Source of the DNA: CAADGU01 sp035444285
GTDB lineage: Bacteria > Chloroflexota > Anaerolineae > Promineifilales > Promineifilaceae
Direction of reading: 5' to 3'
Assembly: GCA_035444285.1 (NCBI GenBank)
Contig: DAOMOK010000024.1
Coordinates: forward strand, 33,957-97,956
Length of the DNA stretch: 64,000 nt
Made by a program: the position numbers and the translations under genes. Positions 48,817 to 56,210 of the stretch are shown piece by piece (the first letter of the stretch is position 1; each line of letters begins with the position of its first letter). A model generated the notes under the pieces. That model made no database searches. It saw nothing but the letters and a program-made list of their open reading frames with translations, and had not been told where the DNA came from.

Positions 48817-48972
48817 AAGCCCAAATGTAAGCCTGTTGTAAGAATTGGTTAACTTCTTCGTAAGAGCCGCAGGCTGTCGCCGGTCTCCAGACCGTGCGAC
48901 GCTGGCTCGGTGGGACACCGGCCAGAGCAAGTGCGTAACATTAGTTACTAATAGACATTCGTCAACAGGTTT

Positions 48973-49200
48973 TGGATGTACGCAAGTAGATTATGGACGT
49001 GTGTAAGCAGGTTACGGATGTCCGCAAGTGGGTTATGGATGTGCGTAAGTAGGTTACGGATGTGCGTAAGTAGGTTATGGATGTACGTAAGTAGGTTATG
49101 GATGTGCGTAAGTTGGTTTTGGATGTCCGCAAGTAAGTTTTGGATGCCTGTGAGTAAGTTTTGGATGTGCGTAAGTTGGTTTTGGATGTCCGTTTGTTAC
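48973..49200. repeat. 21-bp tandem repeat, about 10.8 copies
   Basis: The unit TGGATGTGCGTAAGTAGGTT plus A is repeated head-to-tail with an exact 21-nt period from 48973 to 49182, with a partial copy to 49200. Copies differ at a few positions (GTGCGTAAG, GTCCGCAAG, GTACGTAAG). The array is flanked by GTTACTAAT at 48944-48952 and 49196-49204. It could be an iteron-like binding array or coding: on the minus strand a 95-codon frame (49249-48962) reads as heptapeptides LRTSxTY, and the TTA/TTG and CGC/CGG/CGT changes are synonymous in that frame. No Shine-Dalgarno precedes it. The rest of the 48817-49353 gap holds G/C-rich stems and no gene. Confidence 0.85.
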
Positions 49201-49353
49201 TAATCTGGCCGGTTTTCTCCCCGCCCTCTTGACAAAATCTACCCTTCATCAGTTAAAATCTGCGCCATTGGGTTTTAGTTTTTCTTGTGTACTGTTTGTC
49301 TTTGTCAGGTTTCAGTCGTCTACCGGCTCAGGCAAACACAATGGAGGATCCAT

Positions 49354-49704
49354 ATGGCTTATAAACGACGGACATCAAAGAGTATTGAGCAGGCACAGGT
49401 GCGGGCCGCCAATCTGGAGGCGATTGGTTCGTCTCTGGATTTGGGAAATGGGTTGACGCTGGCAGCTTTTCGGGAGGAGATTCAGACCACGCAAGGGCTT
49501 CTGGATGCTTACAATACCAAGCTGGCCGAGGCGGACGCGGCGCTGAACGCCTTGACGGCGCAGGAAAAGCAGTTGAAAACGTTGAACGGCCGTATGCTGG
49601 CAGCGGTGGGCGCAATTTACGGCAAGGATAGCAGTGAGTATGAACAGGCCGGGGGCACGCGCACCAGTGAGATTGATTGGCGTCCGCCATCTTCCTCATC
49701 CTGA
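49354..49704 (+). CDS. Small coiled-coil protein
   Basis: A 116-residue, soluble, helical protein: KRRTSKSIEQAQVRAANLEA, then a likely coiled coil (FREEIQTTQGLLDAYNTKLA, ADAALNALTAQEKQLKTLNG) and a flexible Ser-rich end. AGGATCC precedes the ATG at 49354. I recognise no family. The frame extends upstream to 49285 without a better start. Confidence 0.75.
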   Translation: MAYKRRTSKSIEQAQVRAANLEAIGSSLDLGNGLTLAAFREEIQTTQGLLDAYNTKLAEADAALNALTAQEKQLKTLNGRMLAAVGAIYGKDSSEYEQAGGTRTSEIDWRPPSSSS

Positions 49705-49737
49705 AATTTTTGGGCGTGATTTTTAGTTTTTCGCCAT

Positions 49738-49812
49738 GACTACAGCGGATAAAGGATTGAACGGATTCCCCTCCGGAAATTTATCCGCTTAATCCTCCAT
49801 CCGTTGTAGTCT
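49738..49812. repeat. Imperfect 30-bp inverted repeat
   Basis: GACTACAGCGGATAAAGGAT pairs with the complement of ATCCTCCATCCGTTGTAGTC with about five mismatches. The arm sequence looks like a dispersed repeat of the genome. It precedes the terminator at 49820. Confidence 0.55.
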
Positions 49813-49819
49813 TAAGCAA

Positions 49820-49854
49820 AACGGCCGTATCTCCCGATACGGCCGTTCTTTTTT
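49820..49854 (+). terminator. Intrinsic terminator built from two ACGGCCGT octamers (copy 1)
   Basis: AACGGCCGTATC and GATACGGCCGTT form a 12-bp stem with TCCC loop, followed by C and six T. The stem and tail (CTTTTTTGTATAGATGGGGG) recur almost unchanged at 50459, so the element has been duplicated. Confidence 0.85.
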
Positions 49855-49881
49855 GTATAGATGGGGGAGGGGACACGGCCG

Positions 49882-49910
49882 TTGTTCCACTGCTACAATT
49901 AACTTATACT
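49882..49910 (+). promoter_or_regulatory. Promoter for the second RelBE-like pair
   Basis: TTGTTC (49882-49887), 17-nt spacer and TATACT (49905-49910), 30 bp before the antitoxin start. Confidence 0.45.
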
Positions 49911-49940
49911 CTCTGCATTCTACCCTTGTGAGGAATACCC

Positions 49941-50186
49941 ATGCTTCTCCTGTCGAATCCACCCAAGTTAGTTTACGATGAATCAGGCCATTTGATTGAG
50001 GTTATCCTCTCGGCTAAAGATTACCGCGCCTATTTGCAAACCGTTGCCAGCGAATCGGATTGGGAATCCTTGCCAGCCTACTTACAAGACGCCATTGACC
50101 AGATGTTAATTGACGAAGTACGCAGCGAAAAGTCAGCCACCGTTGATTTTGATGCTGTTATCAGCGGCAACGTGAATGGGGCATGA
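49941..50186 (+). CDS. Phd/RelB-type antitoxin
   Basis: An 81-residue protein with a Phd/YefM-like beginning (PPKLVYDESGHLIEVILSAK, DYRAYLQTVA) and an acidic C-terminal part that would wrap a toxin. It overlaps the next (decayed) toxin gene by ATGA. GAGGAAT precedes the start. Kept intact though its toxin is frameshifted. Confidence 0.7.
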   Translation: MLLLSNPPKLVYDESGHLIEVILSAKDYRAYLQTVASESDWESLPAYLQDAIDQMLIDEVRSEKSATVDFDAVISGNVNGA

Positions 50187-50439
50187 CTTACCGAATTACG
50201 CTGACGACAACGGCCGTGAAGGAACGGGAACGGCTGGATGACTCTGGCGTGAACGCATTGATCGAACGGTGCGCGGTTTGGCGGAAACGCCTCGTCCATC
50301 CGGCGTAAAAAAACTGGCGGGCAGCCAACGCGATTGGCGCATTCGTGTTGGGGACTATCGTGTTTTGTATGAGATTGACGACCACCAAGAAGTAATTACT
50401 ATCTGGCGTATTGCTCATCGTCGGCAGGCATATCGCTGA
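50183..50439 (+). pseudogene. RelE-like toxin gene with a frameshift
   Basis: Starting at the ATG in the antitoxin stop, the first frame gives YRITLTTTAVKERERLDD and then stops after 41 codons. From about 50241 a second frame continues the family sequence: RERIDRTVRGLAETPRPSGV, DWRIRVGDYRVLYEIDD and WRIAHRRQAYR, ending at TGA 50437-50439. Joining them needs one base restored near 50240, so a 1-nt deletion has silenced the toxin, unless it is a sequencing error. Confidence 0.75.
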
Positions 50440-50458
50440 ACCGCACTTTCTTGCAAAG

Positions 50459-50494
50459 AACGGCCGTACCTCCCCCCTACGGCCGTTCTTTTTT
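50459..50494 (+). terminator. Intrinsic terminator built from ACGGCCGT (copy 2)
   Basis: AACGGCCGTA and TACGGCCGTT form a 10-bp stem with a C-rich loop, then C and six T. Near-identical to the terminator at 49820, including about 25 bp after it. Confidence 0.82.
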
Positions 50495-50534
50495 GTGTAG
50501 ATAGGGGAAGGGACATGGCCGTGTCCCCTTCCCA

Positions 50535-51971
50535 CTAATTGCCGCTGAGAACGGAGTTTACCCAATCGAGCGAAATCTGGGCCGAGTAGAAGTTTTTGTT
50601 GACAGCCAGGGCGCTGAGATACGCTTCCTTTGCGCCGTATAGATCACCCTGATAAGCCAGGGAATTCCCCTTGTACCAATACGTCTCTTCGACATTGCGT
50701 CCCCCCTGCTCTAGCAATGTCGCATTCGCCAGATCAAGCACATCCTGATGACGGTCTACTTTGCTATAGGCAAGGTACGGTTTGTGCTGATACCACAGCA
50801 TATGGGGCGGCAGTCCCAATTCGCGGGCTTTGTCAAAGGCTTGCACGGCCGCCTGATAATAAGAGGCATTATCTTCCAGCACCATAGCGCCCAATTCGGT
50901 GAGATTGGTGCCCAGATTAAACCAGGCAAACGCATCATTAGGATTGGCGTCAATTTCCGCCTGAGCCATAGCCGCCGCCTGTCGCCACATGGCTTCCCGG
51001 TCTACCATGTCCGGGCCTAAGATAGCCTGCACTTCGGCTTCCTGTTCTGGTTTGTAGACTACATAAAAGGTGTAGTTAAACTGCGGCCAATAGGTAGATA
51101 CCTCCTCATAAGAGGCAGGCCGACCGCTGCCATCCCACGGGCCTAAATTGGTATCCTGGGTATAAAATTGCGCCAACTCGTCATCATAGCCATAAACCGT
51201 CAGGTAATGACCGTACCACACATTGTTCACCTCATACCCCTTTTCAATGACCACCGGATAACCGGCTGCTACCAGCCGTTTCACCAATTCTTGTGTACCG
51301 CCGCTGTGCGCCGAGGCGATGAACTGCCCGGCAGTAAATTGATTCACGTAATCGGCAATTTGCCAGGGGCTTACATTGCGGTCTTCAGGGTTTGGTTTCA
51401 GGTAACTGGCAATATCCTCCTGGGTAATGTCGCTGCCATACCAGTTCAAAACTTGCGTAAGATTGGCAGGGCCGCAGTTGTTGAAGGCTTGTTTGATCAC
51501 GCCCATGCCATTCAGCACATGAGCAACTGGCAGTGGTTCCGGCGTGGGGGTCTGGGTAGGTGTGGGGATGGGGGTATTGGTCGGCTGCGGTGTGGGCTGA
51601 GGCACGGCCGTATCCGTCTGGCTTACGCCTGCACTGAGCGTGGTCGAAGTGGCCGTTTCCTCTGTTAGCTCTGGCGTGGGCGCAGGTGTGTCTGTGGCTA
51701 CGGCCGTTGACCCCACGGCAATCAGCGCATTGATATCCACCGCTGCTGTCGTGTTGGTTTCACCGGCTGCCGGCAAAGCCGCCGCCACCGGCGCTACCTG
51801 GTGGATAACACTCTCTAGCATCCGGCCGGCTACGGGTACACGCTCTTGCAGCGCCACCCGGTACCGCCCCGGAATAGACCGCACCGCCGGTTCCAATACC
51901 AGCAAACCGGCAATCAACATCAACTGAATCATAACCAGGGCCAAAATTAAAAACTTCGTTCGTCTTTTCAT
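50535..51971 (-). CDS. Membrane-anchored C39-like cysteine peptidase with TPR region
   Basis: A 478-residue surface protein. An N-terminal TM anchor (about 8-28) and a Pro/Thr-rich linker (PTPQPTNTPIPTPTQTPTPE, about 130-150) lead to a peptidase_C39_2-like domain with the catalytic Cys in FNNCGPANL (about 170) and His in YGHYLTVYGYD. The conserved NPEDRNVSPWQIADYVNQ is shared with the paralogue below. The C-terminal 150 residues are TPR-like helices (NPNDAFAWFNLGTNLTELG). Substrate unknown. Divided from the paralogue only by a heptad array. Confidence 0.82.
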   Translation of the reverse strand: MKRRTKFLILALVMIQLMLIAGLLVLEPAVRSIPGRYRVALQERVPVAGRMLESVIHQVAPVAAALPAAGETNTTAAVDINALIAVGSTAVATDTPAPTPELTEETATSTTLSAGVSQTDTAVPQPTPQPTNTPIPTPTQTPTPEPLPVAHVLNGMGVIKQAFNNCGPANLTQVLNWYGSDITQEDIASYLKPNPEDRNVSPWQIADYVNQFTAGQFIASAHSGGTQELVKRLVAAGYPVVIEKGYEVNNVWYGHYLTVYGYDDELAQFYTQDTNLGPWDGSGRPASYEEVSTYWPQFNYTFYVVYKPEQEAEVQAILGPDMVDREAMWRQAAAMAQAEIDANPNDAFAWFNLGTNLTELGAMVLEDNASYYQAAVQAFDKARELGLPPHMLWYQHKPYLAYSKVDRHQDVLDLANATLLEQGGRNVEETYWYKGNSLAYQGDLYGAKEAYLSALAVNKNFYSAQISLDWVNSVLSGN

Positions 51972-51982
51972 AGCTCCATCTC

Positions 51983-52062
51983 AACCGTAACCCGTAATCC
52001 GTAAATCGTAATCCGTAAACCGTGAACGGTTTACGGATTACGGGTCACGGATAACGGGCTAC
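51983..52062. repeat. Palindromic CCGTAAT heptad array between the C39-like genes
   Basis: AACCGTAACCCGTAATCCGT units on the left face ACGGTTTACGGATTACGGGT on the right. The spacer of the two paralogues consists almost entirely of this array. Confidence 0.65.
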
Positions 52063-52066
52063 CGCT

Positions 52067-53461
52067 CTATCCTCCACTTTCCAATTCTGTCAGAGCTTCC
52101 GCCGCCGGGGAAAAATGGGGGTTAAAGGCAATGGCCCGCTGTAAATTGGCGCGGGCGTCGGCTGTCCTATCCAATGCCGCCTGGGCCAATGCCTTGTAGT
52201 AAAACGACTCTTCAAAATAGGGGCGATCCTTGAGGGTGGTATCTGCCAACAAAATGACATCTTCGTAACGGCCGACCTGGTAATACGCCTCATAGGGGCC
52301 AAACTGATACCACAACATGCGCCAGGGCAGACCAATAGCCCGCGCCTGGTCAAACGCCTGGGCCGCCGATTCATAGTTTCCGACCTCGTTCAAACTGGCG
52401 CCTAAATTAAACCAGTAAAAGGCATTCTGGGGGTCAGATTGGGCATCTTGCTGCGCCTGGCGCAGGGCATTTTGCCACATAATGGTCTCATCCATCTCCG
52501 CGCCGACAATGTCGGCTACCAATTGCGCCTGCTCCGGGCGGTACAGGGCGATGTAGTTACGGTTGAAGTGGGGCCAGTCACGGGCCAGGTCGGCATAGGA
52601 GAGGACACGGCCGTTTGGGTCCGTATTGCTCAATGCTTCTCGCCCTGTGCCCAGCCAGGAGTCGTACACCCAAAACTGCTCCAGACCATCATCATAGGCC
52701 ACCGCCAGCATATAATGCCCATACCAGCCCATCCAGCTTAAATCACCGGGCGGGTTTAAGCCCAGTTCCAGAATGACGGGGATGCCATTTGCCAGCAGGT
52801 GCTTGATCGTTTCCTCACGGCCGTTTACCCGGAAAAGCGCCTGGTAAGGGGTGTTTTCATTCACGTAAGCCGCCATTTCCGCCGGGGAGACATTGCGGTC
52901 TTCCGGGTTGGGTTTGGTGGCATTGGCAATTTGCGCCTGATTCAGATTCAGTCCAAAGAAGCTCAAGGCCATGGCCAGCGTGGCCGGGCCGCAGTTATTC
53001 CACTCCTGGAATTGATGCCGGAACCCTACCAAGCGGATGGAGGCAGGAATGGGCGGCAGCGTGGGCGTGGGCGGCACGGCCGTGGCAACCGGTGTGGGGG
53101 TATCGGTGGGGGGCACGGCCGTGGGCGTTTCTGTGGGCGGCACGGCCACATCGGTATGCGGTGGCGGGGTAAAAGTAGGCGGCAGGTCAGTCGCCACTTG
53201 AATGATGACCGGCGCCAACGCGCCCGGCTGGCCCAACAACGCCGACGTGTCTGCCAGGGCAACGGCCGTAGGCAAAATAGGCGACTCCTGTTGGGGCACT
53301 GCTATCCGGTTAAACGGCTCTTTCAGCGATTCCGGCAGCCGGTCAGACGCATAGGCAATGTACCGCGAAGGCACCGCCCGCAGCGCCAGCGGCGCCGTCA
53401 CTAACATGACCACCACCAGGATAATCAGTATGAAAAATCCCGCTATCTTCCGTCCACTCAT
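52067..53461 (-). CDS. Second C39-like peptidase with TPR region (paralogue)
   Basis: A 464-residue paralogue of the preceding gene. TM anchor (about 7-25), Thr/Pro-rich linker with PTETPTAVPPTDTPTPVATA, catalytic Cys in WNNCGPATLAMALSFFG (about 165) and His in WYGHYMLAVAYDD, shared NPEDRNVSPAEMAAYVNE, then TPR-like helices (DPQNAFYWFNLGASLNEVG). The two genes are tandem duplicates on the same strand. The pair is diverged well below 60% identity by eye. Confidence 0.82.
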   Translation of the reverse strand: MSGRKIAGFFILIILVVVMLVTAPLALRAVPSRYIAYASDRLPESLKEPFNRIAVPQQESPILPTAVALADTSALLGQPGALAPVIIQVATDLPPTFTPPPHTDVAVPPTETPTAVPPTDTPTPVATAVPPTPTLPPIPASIRLVGFRHQFQEWNNCGPATLAMALSFFGLNLNQAQIANATKPNPEDRNVSPAEMAAYVNENTPYQALFRVNGREETIKHLLANGIPVILELGLNPPGDLSWMGWYGHYMLAVAYDDGLEQFWVYDSWLGTGREALSNTDPNGRVLSYADLARDWPHFNRNYIALYRPEQAQLVADIVGAEMDETIMWQNALRQAQQDAQSDPQNAFYWFNLGASLNEVGNYESAAQAFDQARAIGLPWRMLWYQFGPYEAYYQVGRYEDVILLADTTLKDRPYFEESFYYKALAQAALDRTADARANLQRAIAFNPHFSPAAEALTELESGG

Positions 53462-53464
53462 TAT

Positions 53465-53622
53465 GTATTATCCGTGAGTCGTTGTCCGTTGTCCGTTATC
53501 CGTTATCCGTGAGCCGTTTTCCGTGAGCCGTTATCCATGAGCCGCAATCCAAAACCCAAAGTCCGATTACGGATTACGGATTACGGATTACCGATTACCG
53601 ATTACCGATTACCGATTACAAC
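53465..53622. repeat. Long heptad array upstream of the C39-like genes
   Basis: Copies of GTTATCC/GTGAGCC/GTTGTCC units (53465-53560) are followed by seven copies of ATTACGG/ATTACCG (53565-53622). The two halves are only partly complementary. This makes most of the 334-bp gap (53462-53795); a TATAAT at 53714 could serve the transglutaminase gene. Confidence 0.7.
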
Positions 53623-53738
53623 CCACCAATCCAGGCCGATTATAACGAATTCATCCCCCTGACCAATTATGCTCCCGGCAATCTTAACATCTTCTCACGC
53701 CATCATACGTGAGTATAATCACATAAGGGTGAATGCGA

Positions 53739-53782
53739 GAGGGGAGATGGGAGATTGTGCAATCTCCCATCTCCCCTCTCAT
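53739..53782. repeat. GAGATGGGAGATT palindrome before the transglutaminase
   Basis: GAGGGGAGATGGGAGATTG faces CAATCTCCCATCTCCCCTC; a near-perfect 18-bp stem with a small loop, 14 bp before the start codon. Confidence 0.65.
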
Positions 53783-53795
53783 CCAAGCCATTATC

Positions 53796-56078
53796 ATGTC
53801 TATCTTATTAGAGCGGGTCAACGAACGATTACGGCCGTCGGAAAACTGGTTCGTTCTGGGGCTGTTGGTCACAGCGGTGGTTTTGCTGGTCACGGCCGTG
53901 CGCGAAGTGCGCTGGACGCCGGAAGATAGCGTCCTCCTCCCGGCAGCCGCCACGGGTCTGCTGTTGGGGGCCGTGCTGGCGAAACGGCCGACCCACGCCT
54001 TCTGGGCCTGGCTGCTGCTGCTGTGTTACGGCCTGCTGATCACCTTTATCACCCTGGCCCGCCTGTGGCCGCCGCTGCACACGCTGGCCGAGGGGTGGGA
54101 AGCCGCCCGCCAATTCTGGTTATACCAGGGCGCACTCTTTTATGACCGGGCCGGAAGCTGGCTATTAACCGTCTCCGGCGGTGGCAGCAGCCGGGAAACC
54201 CTCATTTTTAGCGCCATCATGGGGTTGGCCGCATTTTTATTGGCGGCTTTTGCGGCCTGGGCCACGCTGCGCTGGCAACGGCCGTTGCCCGGCTTGCTGC
54301 TCATGGGGCTGGTGATGGCCCTCAACGGCTACTTTGGCGTGGCCGACATCTGGTGGCTGGTGCTGTTTGTGGGGGTGGCGGTGCTGCTGACGGCCGTGGT
54401 CAATTTCACCCACCTGAAGAGCGAATGGACGCACAATCAGGTGGATTACCCCGAAGACATTCAGTTTGAATCCATCGGTTACGCGGCGATGATTGCCCTC
54501 TTTTTGCTGGCTTTAGCCATGCTGCTGCCCTCCTTTAGTATTACCCGCCTTCAGACCTGGTTTGCCTCACTGGCCCCGGTGACCCAGGCCGAATCCTCCT
54601 TTGAACAAGTCTTTACGGGCATTGACGTGCCCCGCCAGAATGTGAATGAGCCTGATCCGGGTGGTGTGGGCGGCAGCGGCGTTTTGCCCCGCCAATACCT
54701 GCTGGGGTTGCCCCCGGAACTGGCAGAAACGGAGGTGATGACGGCCGTTGTCACCATCAACATCCAGGGGCAGGAATTCCCCGCCCCGGCCGAACTGCTC
54801 GCCGGCCTCCATTGGCGCGGCCTTAGCTACGACGTGTACACCGGACGCGGCTGGGCCGTCTCCGAAGAACGGCTGGAATCCATGCCCCCGTTCCGGCTCA
54901 TCCCCCTTCCCGCGCACGAAGCACAAACCTCCCTGACCCAGGTGGTCTACTGGCATGAAAATGATCGCCTGATCCGCTACACGCTGGGGATGCCCTACCT
55001 GTTTGATCAGGCTACCGTTGTCTCCTGGCGTGGCCTCAATGACCTGGCGCGGGTGAGGGCGCAAACGGCCGCCAGCAATAACCGTTATACCGGCAGTTCA
55101 CGCCTGGCCACAGCCGCCCCTGCCCAACTACGCCAGGCACAATTGATTGACGTGCCTGCCCCCATCATGGAGCGGTACACTGCCCTGCCAGACGATCTAC
55201 CCCGGCGCATTAGCGAATTGGCCCAGGAAGTGACTACCATTTACACCAATCCCTATGACCAGGCGCGGGCACTGGAACAATTCTTGCGCCAGTACCCCTA
55301 TTCGCTGGAGACGCCCACCCCACCCGTTGGCGCTGACCCGGTAGAATACTTTTTGTTTGACCTGCAAAGGGGCTACTGCGACTATTACGCTTCCAGCATG
55401 GTGGTGATGGCACGCACGCTGGGACTACCGGCGCGGCTGGTGGTGGGTTATCTGGGGCAGCCACCAGATGACACGGGCAGCCAGACCATCCGGCAAATCA
55501 ACGCCCATTCCTGGGTGGAGATTTATTTTGCCGGGTACGGCTGGGTGGAATTTGAACCAACCGCCGGTTTTACCAGCCCCCGCGACACGGTGGTAACGTT
55601 TAACCCGGCTGACTTTAGTGTAGCCGTTGGCCCGCCACCGGTGAATGAATACGTGCCCCCACCCATCCCACCGGCCGAACCGGCACGGCCGTTTCCCTGG
55701 TTGCGGCTGCTTATCATTGGGTTGTTGGTCGTGGCGCTGTTGTGGTGGTGGCGACGGCAGCAGCAGGAGCGGACCAGGCGGGCCGATGGGGTGGTGTGGA
55801 GTTACGGCCGTTTGCAAGACAATGCTCGCAAAATTGGTCTACCCGCCACCCCCAGCCAGACGCCCACCGAATTCAGTCAGGCGCTCATGGCCCGGCTGTC
55901 CTGGTTTGGCCAGGACAGGCGATTAACCGCCATGCGCGCCCCCATTATCCATATCACCCTGCTGTATAACCAACGCCGTTACGGAGGCATGGATGCCGGG
56001 GGACACGAAGAGGCCACCCGCGCCTGGAAACAGTTGCAACGGCCGTTTTGGCGCTTACGCCTCTCCCGCAAAAAATGA
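53796..56078 (+). CDS. TgpA-like membrane transglutaminase
   Basis: A 760-residue protein with N-terminal TM helices (about six in residues 15-220), an extracytoplasmic transglutaminase core and a late TM (about 635-655, PWLRLLIIGLLVVALLWWWR). The catalytic Cys is in GYCDYYASSMVVMARTLG (about 550), His in NAHSWVEIYFAGYGW and an acidic residue in EFEPTAGF. The tail after the last TM resembles DUF4129. Such proteins work on surface or envelope substrates; specificity unknown. The start at 53796 is chosen over 53733, whose extra codons lie in the palindrome. Confidence 0.88.
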   Translation: MSILLERVNERLRPSENWFVLGLLVTAVVLLVTAVREVRWTPEDSVLLPAAATGLLLGAVLAKRPTHAFWAWLLLLCYGLLITFITLARLWPPLHTLAEGWEAARQFWLYQGALFYDRAGSWLLTVSGGGSSRETLIFSAIMGLAAFLLAAFAAWATLRWQRPLPGLLLMGLVMALNGYFGVADIWWLVLFVGVAVLLTAVVNFTHLKSEWTHNQVDYPEDIQFESIGYAAMIALFLLALAMLLPSFSITRLQTWFASLAPVTQAESSFEQVFTGIDVPRQNVNEPDPGGVGGSGVLPRQYLLGLPPELAETEVMTAVVTINIQGQEFPAPAELLAGLHWRGLSYDVYTGRGWAVSEERLESMPPFRLIPLPAHEAQTSLTQVVYWHENDRLIRYTLGMPYLFDQATVVSWRGLNDLARVRAQTAASNNRYTGSSRLATAAPAQLRQAQLIDVPAPIMERYTALPDDLPRRISELAQEVTTIYTNPYDQARALEQFLRQYPYSLETPTPPVGADPVEYFLFDLQRGYCDYYASSMVVMARTLGLPARLVVGYLGQPPDDTGSQTIRQINAHSWVEIYFAGYGWVEFEPTAGFTSPRDTVVTFNPADFSVAVGPPPVNEYVPPPIPPAEPARPFPWLRLLIIGLLVVALLWWWRRQQQERTRRADGVVWSYGRLQDNARKIGLPATPSQTPTEFSQALMARLSWFGQDRRLTAMRAPIIHITLLYNQRRYGGMDAGGHEEATRAWKQLQRPFWRLRLSRKK

Positions 56079-56210
56079 GCGTCCCGCAATGGAATCAGCA
56101 TGGGCATCCGCAGGCGCTCACCGGTTCGCACCTGAGGAAAGTTACATGTATGCAAAGAAACGTAGGGAATCGGGGAAAATGTGCGATAATGAAGGCTGAA
56201 GGAGTATTGT

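Noticed and set aside
48973..49200. CRISPR array
   Set aside because: The 21-bp units are head-to-tail with no unique spacers between them, and no cas genes are near.
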